64,000 nt of DNA from Streptomyces sp. TRM70350 (GCF_019219825.1 NZ_JAHUXH010000015.1:1-64000), one strand, 5' to 3'; positions 34,766 through 44,747 are shown, counted from the stretch's first letter. Numbers and translations are program-made. The notes: a model not told the origin generated them from the sequence alone.

Positions 34766-37561
34766 TTACGGCAACGGCTGTTCGGCCCAGATCACCTTGC
34801 CGCCGGGCAGATAACGGGTGCCCCAGCGTTCGGCGAGCTGCGCGACCAGGAACAGACCGCGCCCGCCCTCGTCCGTCATCGCCGCGTACCGCAGATGCGG
34901 GGCCGTGTTGCTGCTGTCGAACACCTCGCAGATCAGGCTCCGGTCGCGCAGCACCCGCACCCGGATCGGCACCCCGCCGTAGCGGATCGCGTTGGTGACC
35001 AGCTCGCTGAGGATCAGCTCCGTGGTGAACCCCAGGTCCTGAAGGCCCCACTCCGTCAGCCGCCGGGTGACCGAGGCACGTACCTCGGCGACGGCCGCCG
35101 GATCGGACGGCACGTCCCAGGCGGACACCCGGTCGGGCCCCAGGGCCTGGGTACGGGCGACGAGCAGGGCGATGTCGTCGCTCGGCCGGGCCGCCAGCCG
35201 CGAGTCCAGCACCGCCCGGCAGGTGTCCTCCGGCGACGGCCCCGCCTGCTCCAGGGCGGCGCGCAGCAGGTCGAGGCCGACGTCGATGTCCCGCTCCCGG
35301 TCCTCCACCAGCCCGTCGGTGTACAGGACCAGCCGGGTGCCCTCCGCCACCTCCACCTCCGCCGTCTCGAACGGCAGACCGCCCAGCCCCAGCGGGGGAC
35401 CGGCGGACACGTCGGGGAACTCCACGCTGCCGTCCGGGCGGACCAGCGCCGGCGGCGGATGCCCGGCGCGGGCGATCGCGCAGCGCCGCACCACCGGGTC
35501 GTAGATCGCGTACAGGCAGGTCGCGCCGGTGATGGGGGCGCTGCCGCCCTCCGCCGCCTCGTCCTGGTCGATCCGGGCGACCAGTTCGTCGAGCAGCCCG
35601 AGCAGCTCGTCGGGTGCGAGGTCCAGGGAGGAGAAGTTGTGCACCGCCGTGCGCAGCCGGCCCATCGTCGCGGCGGCGTGCAGCCCGTGCCCCACCACGT
35701 CTCCGACGACCAGGGCGACCCGGGCCCCGGACAGCGGCAGTACGTCGAACCAGTCGCCGCCGACCCCGGCCTGGGCCGGCAGATAGCGGTAGGCGATCTC
35801 CAGGGCGCTCTGCTCGGGCAGCGTGCGCGGCAGCAGACTGCGCTGCAGCGTCACCGCCATGGTGTGCTCGCGCGTGTAGCGGCGGGCGTTGTCGATGGAC
35901 ACGGCGGCCCGGGCGACCAGCTCCTCGGCGAGGGCCAGGTCCTCCGCGTCGAAGGGCTCGGGGTTGTCCGCACGCCAGAAGGTGACCATCCCGAGGATCA
36001 GGGAGCCCGCCCGCAGGGGCGCCGTGATCAGTGAGTGGATGCCGTATTCCAGGGCCTGCGAGGTGAGTTCGAAATCCTGCGCCTGCCAGCCGGGGGCCTC
36101 CCGCAGACGGGGCTCCAGGGTCGCCCGCCCGGCGCGCAGACTGCGGGCCTGCGGCGAGGACGGGACGAACCGGATCCGCTCGCCCACCGGATACAGCGGC
36201 GGATCCTTGCCCACGCCCGCCAGGGCCGTCCGGCGCAGCTGGGTCCCGACCTCCGGCTGCTCACCGCTCAGCACGGCGTCGAACAGGTCCACGGTCACGA
36301 AGTCCGCGAACCGCGGCACGGCCAGATCGGCCAGCTCCTCGGCGGTCCGGGTGACGTCCAGGCTGGTGCCGATGCCCACACCGGCCGCGTACAGCATGTC
36401 GAGACGCTCCCGCGCCACCTCGGCCCGGCCCGACAGGGCCCGCAGTTCGGTCGAGTCGCGCAGGGTCGCGACGCTGCCGTGCGGGCCGCCGCGCAGATGG
36501 GTGGGCCGCTGGTTGATCGCCAGCAGCCGGTCCTTGACCAGCCGCACCTCGTCCGTGGCGACCCGCCCCGACGCCAGCAGCTCGGCGGTGTCCGCAGGCA
36601 GCCCCAGGTCCAGGACCCGGCGGCCCTCGGCGTCGTCGGGCAGACCGAGCAGCCGGCGTGCCTCGTCGTTGGCGAGCAGCAGGGCGCCGTCGCCGTCGAC
36701 GATGATCACCCCCTCCCGTACGGCGTGCAGCACCGCGTCGTGGTGCTCGTACATCCGGGTCATCTCACGTGGCCCGAGGCCCCGCGTCTGGCGCAGCAGC
36801 CGGCGGCTCACCAGCGCCGTGCCCGCCGTGGCCATCACCAGTGCGCCGGCCGCGGTGAACAGCACCATCGGCAGCTGCCGGTTGGCCGCGCCGCCCACGT
36901 GCTCGGTGGTGATGCCGGCCGACACCAGGCCGACCACCCTGCCGTCGGGCGCCTTGACCGGCACCACGGCCTGCACCAGCGGACCTATCGTCCCGGTGAT
37001 GTGCTCGACGACGGTCCCACCGGCCAGCGCGGGCTGAATGGTGCCGACGAACCGATGGCCGATCCGGTCCGGGACGGGATGCGTGTAGCGAATGCCGTCG
37101 GTGTTCATCACCACGATGAAGTCGACCTTCGCCGCCTCGCGGGCCGCCTCGGCCCGTGGCTGCAGGATGGCCGTGGGGTCGGGGCTGGTCAGCGCCTCGC
37201 GGGTGCCCGGTGCGTTGGCGAAGGTCTCGGCGACCGCCAGGGACCGGTTACGGGCCTCCATGGTGCTGTCGCTGCGGCTCTGCACCACCAGCGCCACCAC
37301 GGCCACCACGACCAGCAGCAGCACGATCACGACCTGGAAGACGAACACCTGGCCGGCCACACTGCGTCCGCTGAGCGCCGACCGTATGGTCGTGGCGGGA
37401 CTCCACCGTGACCGGTGGCCGTGCCGCCGCCCGTCCGGCCCGCCGTCCGCGGCGGACCGCGCCCGCCGCTCGCTCACCTCGGAGGCAGGCGTGCGGGCGG
37501 CGCGCGCTGTTGCGGGGGGACGCGTGGGCCGAGTCCGGGATCGGCCCAATTGCCGGACCAT
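34766..37561 (-). CDS. Sensor SpoIIE-family phosphatase with ATPase domain
   Basis: 931 residues. Order: cytosolic Arg-rich start; TM about 72-95 (FVFQVVIVLLLVVVAVVALV); extracellular Cache-like sensor (FIVVMNTDGIRYTHPVPDRI); second TM near LPMVLFTAAGALVMATAGTA; PAS (LHAVREGVIIVDGDGALLLA); GAF; PP2C/SpoIIE with VGGDWFDVL, GDVVGHG, ARAGHPPP and LYTDGLVE; C-terminal HATPase with LSELVTNAIRYGG. It probably dephosphorylates anti-anti-sigma factors and may phosphorylate them too. It sits 41 bases downstream of a second SpoIIE gene. Confidence 0.92.
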   Translation of the reverse strand: MVRQLGRSRTRPTRPPATARAARTPASEVSERRARSAADGGPDGRRHGHRSRWSPATTIRSALSGRSVAGQVFVFQVVIVLLLVVVAVVALVVQSRSDSTMEARNRSLAVAETFANAPGTREALTSPDPTAILQPRAEAAREAAKVDFIVVMNTDGIRYTHPVPDRIGHRFVGTIQPALAGGTVVEHITGTIGPLVQAVVPVKAPDGRVVGLVSAGITTEHVGGAANRQLPMVLFTAAGALVMATAGTALVSRRLLRQTRGLGPREMTRMYEHHDAVLHAVREGVIIVDGDGALLLANDEARRLLGLPDDAEGRRVLDLGLPADTAELLASGRVATDEVRLVKDRLLAINQRPTHLRGGPHGSVATLRDSTELRALSGRAEVARERLDMLYAAGVGIGTSLDVTRTAEELADLAVPRFADFVTVDLFDAVLSGEQPEVGTQLRRTALAGVGKDPPLYPVGERIRFVPSSPQARSLRAGRATLEPRLREAPGWQAQDFELTSQALEYGIHSLITAPLRAGSLILGMVTFWRADNPEPFDAEDLALAEELVARAAVSIDNARRYTREHTMAVTLQRSLLPRTLPEQSALEIAYRYLPAQAGVGGDWFDVLPLSGARVALVVGDVVGHGLHAAATMGRLRTAVHNFSSLDLAPDELLGLLDELVARIDQDEAAEGGSAPITGATCLYAIYDPVVRRCAIARAGHPPPALVRPDGSVEFPDVSAGPPLGLGGLPFETAEVEVAEGTRLVLYTDGLVEDRERDIDVGLDLLRAALEQAGPSPEDTCRAVLDSRLAARPSDDIALLVARTQALGPDRVSAWDVPSDPAAVAEVRASVTRRLTEWGLQDLGFTTELILSELVTNAIRYGGVPIRVRVLRDRSLICEVFDSSNTAPHLRYAAMTDEGGRGLFLVAQLAERWGTRYLPGGKVIWAEQPLP

Positions 37562-37602
37562 GTGCCCTGTCTACACTCCCGAGCCCGAGGAGGCGAGGGA
37601 AG

Positions 37603-40170
37603 TCACGCAGTGCGGTGAGGTGTGTGTGTCGGGTGACGGAGTTCGCGGTACAGTGCTCCGCCCTCCGTCCCGGAGCGGCGGGCGGCGAGCAGCAGCGCGA
37701 TGTCGTCGGGCCGGTCCGCGGCGTGCCGGGCGGTGGCCGTGAGCCGGTCGGCGACGGTGACCAGGGAACGGCCGCCCGGCCGGCCCACCGAGGCACCGGC
37801 CCTGGCCAGCGCCACCCGCAGGGCGCTGATCCCGTCGTCGATGTCGCCGCCCGGCCGCTCGACGAGCCCGTCCGTGTACAGCGCGAGCACGGCACCGGGG
37901 TCCATCACCAGCTCGGTCACCGGGTACTGGGCGAGCGGGTCCACCCCGAGCACCACACCGCCGGGAATGTCCAGCACGAGCGTACGGCCGCCCGGGCGGC
38001 GCAGCAGCGGCGGCAGGTGCCCCGCGCGAGCCACCATGGCGCGGCCGGTGACGGGGTCGAGCCGGACGTAGCAGCAGGTCGCGAACTGGCCGGGGTCGAG
38101 GTCGATGAGCAGATGGTTGGTGCCGCTCAACACCTCGTCCGGCGGCCGGTCGTCCAGCGCGAACGCGCGCACCGCGCTGCGCAGCTGCCCCATGGTCGCC
38201 GCCGCCTGCGCCCCGTGCCCCTGCACGTCGCCGATCACCAGGGCGAGCCCGTCCCCGGCCTCGACCACGTCGTACCAGTCGCCGCCCACGTCCATGCCCT
38301 GCGTGCCCGGCAGATACCGGCCCGCCGTCTCCACCCGGGGATGGACCGGCAGCCGCCGGGGGAGCAGGGCACGCTGCAGTCCGCGAGCGAGCGCCGCCTC
38401 GGTCTCGTAGCGCTGTGCCTTCTCCATGGCGTGCGCGATCAGCCCGGCGAGCGCGGTGAGGACCGTCCTCTCCTCGGTGCTGAAGCTGCGGGGCCGGTCG
38501 AAGCCGAGGATGCAGGAGCCGACCGGCCGCCCCGACGCGATCAGCGGCAGAAACGCGCGGGCCCCCTCGGTGGCGTCCAGCGGGATGCCGGGGTAGGCGT
38601 CCGCCAGCTGCTGCATCGAGTCGAAGAACAGGGGCTGGCCGGTCGTCAGCGTCTCCACGCCGGGCAGCCGGGCGTCGAGGCCCACGCCCTCGAAGGGCGC
38701 GAGGAACCCGGGCGGGAAGCCGGTCTCCCAGGCCAGGTACAGGTGCCGGTCCTGGAGCAGGTAGATGGCGAGACGGCGGCCGCCGAACGCGGGCAGCAGC
38801 TCCTGCATGACGACGGCGGAGACCTGCCGCGCGGTGGTCGCCTCGGTCAGCGCGATGGCGAGGACGATCGGCCGGTGCACCGGCGAGGTCGCCGCCACGC
38901 CGGTGCCGGCGGCCTCGTCGGTGGCCTCGGGCGCGACCGGAGCCTGCGAGCCGCGATGGGCGGGGCCGATGGTACAGGTCAGAAAGTCCGGGCCGGGATG
39001 GACGGAGACGGACAGCCAGTCCCCGCCGTACGGCTCGAACTGCTGGGTGCCGCTCTCCCGCCCGCCGGGCGGCGGCCGTCTGATGTGGAAGTGCACCGGC
39101 TGCGGGGACAGCAGCGCCGCCCGCAGATGGTCCTCGCAGGCCGGCTGGCTCAGCCAGGGCACGCCCTCCCACAGCGCACGCCCCAGGAAGCGTGCCCGCG
39201 GCTCGCCCAGCAACTCGGCGGCGCGCGGATTGGCGTACACGATCAGCCCCAGCCGGTCCAGGCAGAACACCCCTTGGGGCAGCTGGTCGGCGGCCGCGTC
39301 GGCCACCGAGGCCGCGTCGAGCACGATCCCGCTGATCGGCTGGTCCGGGCCGTGGACGGTGGCATCCGGGCTCCACAGCTCCACCAGCCGGGGCGCGCCC
39401 TCGGCGGTCCGCACCTGCAGCGGCCCGGACGGCTGCTTACCGGCGGCCGCCTCCCGCAGCAGGTCCACGAGCCGGTTCGTGTCCTCCGCGGCCACGGCCC
39501 GGACCAGCGCGTCCGCGCCCCAGGGCCGGTCCTCGGCGGCCAGCCGCAGCAGCAGCCGCGCGTTGTCGTCCGCCGTGAGCAGGTCGGTCGTGGGCTGCCA
39601 GGTGAAACACCCCACCCGGCCCGACGGCGGGCGCGTTCCGGGCGGTCGGACGCACAGCGGCTCCTCCTCCCAGACGAGCGGCACCCCCGCCGCCTCCAGC
39701 CGCCGCACGGCGGCCCCCAGCTCCTCGGCGATCTCGGCCACCCGATCCCGCTCGGCCAGCACCTCGGTGATGTCGGAGGCGGGCGGCAGCAGCACGGTCA
39801 GGACGCCGAAGGGTCCCGACGACCCCATGACGGGCACGTTGATCGTGCCCACCGGGAACGGCAGTCCGGCCGCGAACTGCGGATAGCGGCGCATGCTCTC
39901 GGTGGTGTTCGGCAGGACGACGTTCACGCCGAGCCGGTAGGCGTCGGCGACCGGGAACCGGCGGTCCACGTGCAGCCGCCACCAGGGCCGGTACAGCCGC
40001 CCCGGCAGCCCCACCAGGACGGCGAGCCGCAGGACGCCGGGTGTGCCGGACGGCATGTAGACGCCCGCGGCGCGGCCCTTGGTGGCGCGGACCGCCTCGG
40101 CCGCGGCGTCGGCCAGCAGCGTGGCCAGCCCGCCGGGCGTTCCTTTCCGGCCCTCGGCGCTCGCAGTCAT
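37603..40170 (-). CDS. PAS-GAF-SpoIIE phosphatase
   Basis: 855 residues, no membrane segment. An N-terminal GAF-like region (GVYMPSGTPGVLRLAVLVGL), a PAS domain (LPQGVFCLDRLGLIVYANPR), a second GAF (PLIASGRPVGSCILGFDRPR) and a C-terminal SpoIIE phosphatase: MDVGGDWYDVVEAGDGLALV, GDVQGHGAQAAA, ARAGHLPPLL, ALYTDGLVE and DRPDDIALLLAARR. It likely acts on anti-anti-sigma factors. ATG 40170 has GAGGTAGGG upstream; ATG 40188 is an alternative. It lies directly upstream of the sensor SpoIIE gene, so the pair may be co-transcribed. Confidence 0.9.
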   Translation of the reverse strand: MTASAEGRKGTPGGLATLLADAAAEAVRATKGRAAGVYMPSGTPGVLRLAVLVGLPGRLYRPWWRLHVDRRFPVADAYRLGVNVVLPNTTESMRRYPQFAAGLPFPVGTINVPVMGSSGPFGVLTVLLPPASDITEVLAERDRVAEIAEELGAAVRRLEAAGVPLVWEEEPLCVRPPGTRPPSGRVGCFTWQPTTDLLTADDNARLLLRLAAEDRPWGADALVRAVAAEDTNRLVDLLREAAAGKQPSGPLQVRTAEGAPRLVELWSPDATVHGPDQPISGIVLDAASVADAAADQLPQGVFCLDRLGLIVYANPRAAELLGEPRARFLGRALWEGVPWLSQPACEDHLRAALLSPQPVHFHIRRPPPGGRESGTQQFEPYGGDWLSVSVHPGPDFLTCTIGPAHRGSQAPVAPEATDEAAGTGVAATSPVHRPIVLAIALTEATTARQVSAVVMQELLPAFGGRRLAIYLLQDRHLYLAWETGFPPGFLAPFEGVGLDARLPGVETLTTGQPLFFDSMQQLADAYPGIPLDATEGARAFLPLIASGRPVGSCILGFDRPRSFSTEERTVLTALAGLIAHAMEKAQRYETEAALARGLQRALLPRRLPVHPRVETAGRYLPGTQGMDVGGDWYDVVEAGDGLALVIGDVQGHGAQAAATMGQLRSAVRAFALDDRPPDEVLSGTNHLLIDLDPGQFATCCYVRLDPVTGRAMVARAGHLPPLLRRPGGRTLVLDIPGGVVLGVDPLAQYPVTELVMDPGAVLALYTDGLVERPGGDIDDGISALRVALARAGASVGRPGGRSLVTVADRLTATARHAADRPDDIALLLAARRSGTEGGALYRELRHPTHTPHRTA

Positions 40171-40690
40171 CGGCCCTACCTCGTCCATGCGCGCCGTTGC
40201 GCAGGCGACACAGCAAGAATGCGCCACGACGGCCCTTGCCCGCACCTGGGCGGGCGCGAATCCGGAGCGTACGCCATGGGCAGGCGGAGGGGACCTGTCC
40301 CGACAGCCCCTTCTGCCGAAGCGGCGGCCGGACGGGCCGAGCGGGGGCGTCGACAGCGGCCCGCCTTGAGAGGTGGGCCGAGCATGGCGTCGAGGGGGTG
40401 GGCCGGGTTGTGGGATGGCCCGAGCGGGGTCTGGCGGGTGTCGAGGTGTGGCCGTGTTTGTGGGTGGCCGAGTAGGGCCGAGTGGTGGCTGCCGGGGGTG
40501 GCACCGGCTCGGCGGGTGGGCCGAGCGGGGACCAGTGGGTGTCGAGGTGTGGCCGTGTTTGTGGGGTGGGCCGAGTAGGGCCGAGTGGTGGCTGCGAGGG
40601 GCGGCCCCGGCTCGGCGGGTGGGCCGAGTAGGGGCCGACCGGTGCTTTCGAGGAGCTGGGGGCAGGGCTCGCCCCGTGCCCCGCGCGGGC
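40171..40690. repeat. Intergenic region with a 101-bp tandem repeat
   Basis: Two copies of a 101-bp unit, about 40417-40516 and 40517-40619, followed by a short third start to about 40640. The shared core contains TCGAGGTGTGGCCGTGTTTG (40441 and 40542) and GCCGAGTAGGGCCGAGTGG. No gene is convincing here; long readings in several frames merely reflect the repeats. It lies downstream of the leftward lipoprotein gene. Confidence 0.7.
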
Positions 40691-41371
40691 TCAGGATGCC
40701 CGCAACGTCCGCTTGGCGAGCTCGTACGCCGGGAGCATCGCCTCGTGCTCCGCGGTGTCCAGCCCGCCGAGGTGCAGGACGACCGGGCCGTCCGGAGTGG
40801 TGACGGCGAGGGCGCGCTCCGCCTTGGGCTCGTCCGTCAGCTCGCTCTCGTACAGGTACCCCACCTCCGCACCGGCGAGGTCGCCCGCCTCGAACGGCCG
40901 GTACTTCTCCCCGCTGACGCCCTTCTCGGCGGCCAGGAACTCTTCCAGGACGGCACGCGCGTCGGTGTTGCCCGGCTCGCCGGTCCAGACCCGCAGGAAG
41001 CCGATGTGACCGGCGGGCTTGGCGTCCACCTCGCACGCGGCGGTCAACGGCCCCTGCCGCCACACCATGTCGGCGACCTCCTCCGGCATGTCCTCCGAGG
41101 CGCCGGCGACGGACTCCGCCTCCCACTTCGCGGCGATGTCGAAGGTGACGGGCAGCTCGCAGGCCGACCCCGCCGCCCCGATGGCGCCACCGCTCTCGAC
41201 GCCCTTGGCGGCCGATTCCGCCGTGGTCGCCTTGTCCGCCCCGCCCGCTGCCGAGGCGCTCGCGGTCGCCTGGGCAGCGTCCTCCGCCGCTTCCCCACAG
41301 CCCGTCAACAGACCCGCCACCAACGCCACGTGGACCAGCCCCCGCCACGCGTTCCCCGCCCCGACCTGCAC
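40691..41371 (-). CDS. Lipoprotein of unknown function
   Basis: 226 residues. The lipoprotein signal LVHVALVAGLLTGC ends at Cys 25 or so, followed by an Ala/Thr-rich linker (AAEDAAQATASASAAGGADK). The folded part begins CELPVTFDIAAKWEAESVAG and has two further Cys. No catalytic motif was recognised. GTG 41371 follows GAGAGGAG. Probably surface-anchored. Confidence 0.8.
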   Translation of the reverse strand: MQVGAGNAWRGLVHVALVAGLLTGCGEAAEDAAQATASASAAGGADKATTAESAAKGVESGGAIGAAGSACELPVTFDIAAKWEAESVAGASEDMPEEVADMVWRQGPLTAACEVDAKPAGHIGFLRVWTGEPGNTDARAVLEEFLAAEKGVSGEKYRPFEAGDLAGAEVGYLYESELTDEPKAERALAVTTPDGPVVLHLGGLDTAEHEAMLPAYELAKRTLRAS

Positions 41372-41445
41372 CGCGGTGTCTCCTCTCGGTTGAGGCGGGC
41401 ACTGTATCCCGGCGCCCCCCGGGCAGCGCACGGGGGCCCCGTGGC

Positions 41446-42312
41446 TCAGCGGGCCAGCGTGGCCCGGGCCGCCTCCAGCGCCTGCACGGCGTAGGACCGG
41501 CCGAACAGCACGGCGTGCACGAGGAGCGGAAAGAGCTGGTGCAGCGCGACGCGGTCCCGCCAGCCGTCGGCCGGCGGGGCGGCCTCCTGGTAGCCGTCGA
41601 GCACCTCGTCGAGGTGGGGGCAGCCGAAGAGACGGAGCATGGCGAGGTCGGTCTCGCGGTGCCCGCCGTGCGCGGCCGGGTCGATGAGCCAGGCGTGCCC
41701 GTCGGCGCCCCACAGCACATTGCCGTTCCAGAGGTCGCCGTGCAGCCGGGCGGGCGGCTCGGCGGGTCCCGCGAGTTCAGGGAGCCGCTCGCAGACCCGC
41801 TCGACGATGCTCGCCTCGGCGGCGCGCACGATCCCGTCGTCCACGGCACGCCGCAGATACGGCAGCACGCGGTGCTCGGCGTACCAGGTGGGCCAGTCGG
41901 TGCCGGGGACGTTGCGCATCGGGGCGAGCCCGATCGACGCGTCCCTCGGGCCGCCCGGCGGCGGAGCCCCGAACGCCTCCGCGCCGGAGGCGTGCAGCGC
42001 GGCCAGGTCACGCCCGAAGCGCACCGCCGCCCGCCCGCTGGGCCGCCCGTCCGGCACCCGGTCGGTCACCAGCCACCGCCCGTCATGACCGTGCACGGCC
42101 GGGACCCGCACCGAGCCCGCCGCGCCGAGCCACCGCAGTCCCGCCGCCTCGGCCCCCACTCCGCCCGGCGCGTCCTGGCGTTTCGCCATCACCACCCGCC
42201 CGTCGTCGAGGGTGACCTCGGCGAGCGTGCCGGACACCGGTCGCACGCCGGTCACCGCCCGCCCGGTGAACCGGGCCGCCGCGGCCCCGGGCTCCTGGTC
42301 GCTGCTCTGCAC
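41446..42312 (-). CDS. Fructosamine-kinase-like protein
   Basis: 288 residues of the protein-kinase-like fold. Seen: VVMAKRQDAPGGVGAEAAGL with the ATP-binding Lys, catalytic LHGDLWNGNVLWGADGHAWL with Asp/Asn, and IDPAAHGGHRETDLAML in the DFG-like position. The family phosphorylates fructosamines to free glycated proteins, or other small amino sugars. The GTG at 42312 gives the family length. Confidence 0.9.
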   Translation of the reverse strand: MQSSDQEPGAAAARFTGRAVTGVRPVSGTLAEVTLDDGRVVMAKRQDAPGGVGAEAAGLRWLGAAGSVRVPAVHGHDGRWLVTDRVPDGRPSGRAAVRFGRDLAALHASGAEAFGAPPPGGPRDASIGLAPMRNVPGTDWPTWYAEHRVLPYLRRAVDDGIVRAAEASIVERVCERLPELAGPAEPPARLHGDLWNGNVLWGADGHAWLIDPAAHGGHRETDLAMLRLFGCPHLDEVLDGYQEAAPPADGWRDRVALHQLFPLLVHAVLFGRSYAVQALEAARATLAR

Positions 42313-42442
42313 GGCCCCCACCGTACGACAGGGCGGGACCGGCCATTTGCGGTATCGGCAAAGGCGTTTGTCCCGCAGCCACGGCCGGGCGAGGCTCGGT
42401 CCGAGGACGCCGACCCGGCATCGAAACCCCCGAGGAGACGCC

Positions 42443-43078
42443 ATGACCGAACTCCCCGCACCCATCGAGCCCGCCGCCTTCTGGGAGGCCCGCTACCGCG
42501 ACACCGACCGCGTCTGGAGCGGCCGCCCCAACGCCCTGCTCGTCAGCGAGGTCGCCGACCTGCACCCCGGCACCGCCCTCGACCTGGGCTGCGGCGAGGG
42601 CGCCGACGCGGTGTGGCTGGCCTCCCGCGGCTGGCAGGTCACCGGCGTCGACATCTCGGCCACCGCCCTGGAACGCGCCGCCCTGCACGCCGCCGACGCC
42701 GGGGTCGGCGACCGCACCGCCTGGGAACGGCACGAACTCGGCCGCACCTTCCCCGAGGGCGCCTACGACCTGGTCAACGCCCAGTATCTGCAGTCGCCGG
42801 TGGCCTTCGACCAGCAGGGGGTGCTGCGACGCGCCGCCGAGGCCGTCGCCGCGCACGGCACGCTCCTGATCGTGATGCACGCCGGCTGGCCGTCCTGGCA
42901 GACGGAACCGCCGTTCGAGGCCGTCTTCCCCACGCTGGAGAGCGTCCTGGCCGAACTGGCGCTGCCCGACGCGGACTGGAGCATCGAGACGGCGGAGACG
43001 GTACGGCGGACGAGCGTCTCACCCGATGGGGAGGAGGGCGTCCGCGACGACAACGTGTGGCGCGTCCGGCGCGTTTGA
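42443..43078 (+). CDS. SAM-dependent methyltransferase
   Basis: 211 residues. Class I motif I is TALDLGCGEGADAVWLASRG, followed by VTGVDISATALERAALHAAD. It resembles the tellurite-resistance/TehB-like and thiopurine-like small methyltransferases. GAGGAG precedes the ATG. Divergent from the fructosamine-kinase-like gene; the substrate is unknown. Confidence 0.9.
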   Translation: MTELPAPIEPAAFWEARYRDTDRVWSGRPNALLVSEVADLHPGTALDLGCGEGADAVWLASRGWQVTGVDISATALERAALHAADAGVGDRTAWERHELGRTFPEGAYDLVNAQYLQSPVAFDQQGVLRRAAEAVAAHGTLLIVMHAGWPSWQTEPPFEAVFPTLESVLAELALPDADWSIETAETVRRTSVSPDGEEGVRDDNVWRVRRV

Positions 43079-43158
43079 CAACCTGCGTTCGTGGAGGCAC
43101 CGGCACCTCACACGGACGGCTCCGTGTGACCGGCACCCGCCCCGGGAACTCGGCGGCC

Positions 43159-44691
43159 ATGACCGAGCAGGCAGCACTCCACGCGTCGTACTGGCTCGAC
43201 ACCCTCCCGCCCGGCGACCCGGCGCCCCCGCCCGTCGGCGACTTCCAGGTGGACGTCGCCGTCATCGGCGGCGGCATGGCCGGGCTGAGCACGGCCTGGG
43301 AACTGACCCGGCGCGGCCACGGGGTCGCCGTACTGGAGGCCGACCGGATCGCCGCCGGCGTCACCGGGCACACCACCGCCAAGCTCAGCGCCCAGCACAC
43401 CCTGATCTACGACCGGCTCCGCCGCACCCGCGGCACCGACGGGGCACGCCTGTACGCGCGCTCGCAGACGGAGGCCATCCACCACGCCGCCGAGATCGTC
43501 CACGAACTGGGCATCGAGTGCGACTGGGAGGACACCGCCGCCTACACCTTCGCCCACGGCCGCCGCCGCATCCCCGAGCTGCGGGCCGAGGCGGAGGCGG
43601 CCAAGGAGGCGGGTCTAACCGCCGAGTTCGTCACGGAGACGGACCTGCCGTTCCCGGTCGCGGGGGCGGTGCGGGTCGCGGACCAGGCCCAGTTCCATCC
43701 GCGCAAGTACCTGCTGGCGCTGGCCGACGCCATCCGCGGCGGGGGAGGGCAGCTGTACGAGGGGACACGCGTCCTCGGGCTCACCGAGGGGGAGCCGTGC
43801 GAGCTGACCACTCAGGAGGGCACCCGGGTGACCGCCCGGGCGGTCGTGGTCGCCACGCACTACCCGGTCTTCGACCGCGCCCTGCTCTTCACCCGCCTCG
43901 CACCCCGCCGGGAGGTCGTCGTGGCGGCCCCCGTCGACGCGGCCAAGGCCCCCGTGGGCATGTACATCACGCCCGAGCACCACACCCGCTCGGTGCGCAC
44001 GGCGCCGTACGCCGACGGCAAACGGCTGCTCATCGTGACCGGCGAGCACTTCACCCCGGGCAGCGGCCGGGACTCCGAGGAGCGGTTCGCGACCCTCACC
44101 AGCTGGGCCGAACGCCACTTCGGCACGCTGCACCTCAGCCACCGGTGGGCCACCCAGGACAACGACTCCACCGACCACGTCCCGCTGGTGGGCCTGCTGC
44201 ACCCGGCGAGCCGTCACGTCCACGTCGCCACCGGCTTCGGCGGCTGGGGCATGACCGGCGGGATCATGGCGGGTCGGTTGCTCTGCGACCAGATCACCGG
44301 GCGTGAGGCGGCGCCGTGGAGCGAGCTGTACGACCCGCGCCGCATCGCCCCCGTGCTGCGCGAGGGCGGCCAGTTCATCCGCCACCAGGCCAACGTCGCC
44401 CGCCACTTCATCGGCGACCGGCTCCCGGCCCTGACCCGGCCGGGCCTGGACGACCTCGCCCCCGGCGACGGCGCCGTGGTGCACATCGGCGGCCGTCGCT
44501 GCGCGGTCCACCGCGACGACGACGGACGGCTGCACGCCGTGTCCGCCCGCTGCACCCATCTGGGCTGCATCGTGGCGTTCAACCGCGCCGAACAGGCCTG
44601 GGAGTGCCCCTGCCACGGCTCCCGCTTCGCCCCCGACGGCCAGGTGCTGCAAGGTCCGGCGGTACGACCACTGGAACAGCGGGACATCTGA
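43159..44691 (+). CDS. FAD oxidoreductase with C-terminal Rieske domain
   Basis: 510 residues. An N-terminal DAO-type FAD fold begins VDVAVIGGGMAGLSTAWELT. The last 100 residues form a Rieske [2Fe-2S] domain: CTHLGCIVAFNRAEQ and CPCHGSRFAPDG (CxH ... CxxH). Such proteins occur in Actinobacteria and Bacillus (YhfW-like); the donor and acceptor are unknown. It starts about 80 bases after the methyltransferase stop and ends at a hairpin. Confidence 0.93.
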   Translation: MTEQAALHASYWLDTLPPGDPAPPPVGDFQVDVAVIGGGMAGLSTAWELTRRGHGVAVLEADRIAAGVTGHTTAKLSAQHTLIYDRLRRTRGTDGARLYARSQTEAIHHAAEIVHELGIECDWEDTAAYTFAHGRRRIPELRAEAEAAKEAGLTAEFVTETDLPFPVAGAVRVADQAQFHPRKYLLALADAIRGGGGQLYEGTRVLGLTEGEPCELTTQEGTRVTARAVVVATHYPVFDRALLFTRLAPRREVVVAAPVDAAKAPVGMYITPEHHTRSVRTAPYADGKRLLIVTGEHFTPGSGRDSEERFATLTSWAERHFGTLHLSHRWATQDNDSTDHVPLVGLLHPASRHVHVATGFGGWGMTGGIMAGRLLCDQITGREAAPWSELYDPRRIAPVLREGGQFIRHQANVARHFIGDRLPALTRPGLDDLAPGDGAVVHIGGRRCAVHRDDDGRLHAVSARCTHLGCIVAFNRAEQAWECPCHGSRFAPDGQVLQGPAVRPLEQRDI

Positions 44692-44707
44692 CACGACGGC
44701 CTCCGGC

Positions 44708-44732
44708 CCGCTCGGCGGGGCCCGCCGAGCGG
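44708..44732. terminator. Palindromic bidirectional terminator
   Basis: CCGCTCGGCGGG (44708-44719) pairs with CCCGCCGAGCGG (44721-44732). It lies between the stops of the convergent oxidoreductase and TetR genes. The apical pairs would open to make a loop. Confidence 0.7.
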
Positions 44733-44747
44733 TGCACGGACGTCCTC

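Noticed and set aside
37571..39376. Open frame overlapping the PAS-GAF-SpoIIE gene
   Set aside because: It is a shadow in another frame; the true frame has SpoIIE catalytic motifs.
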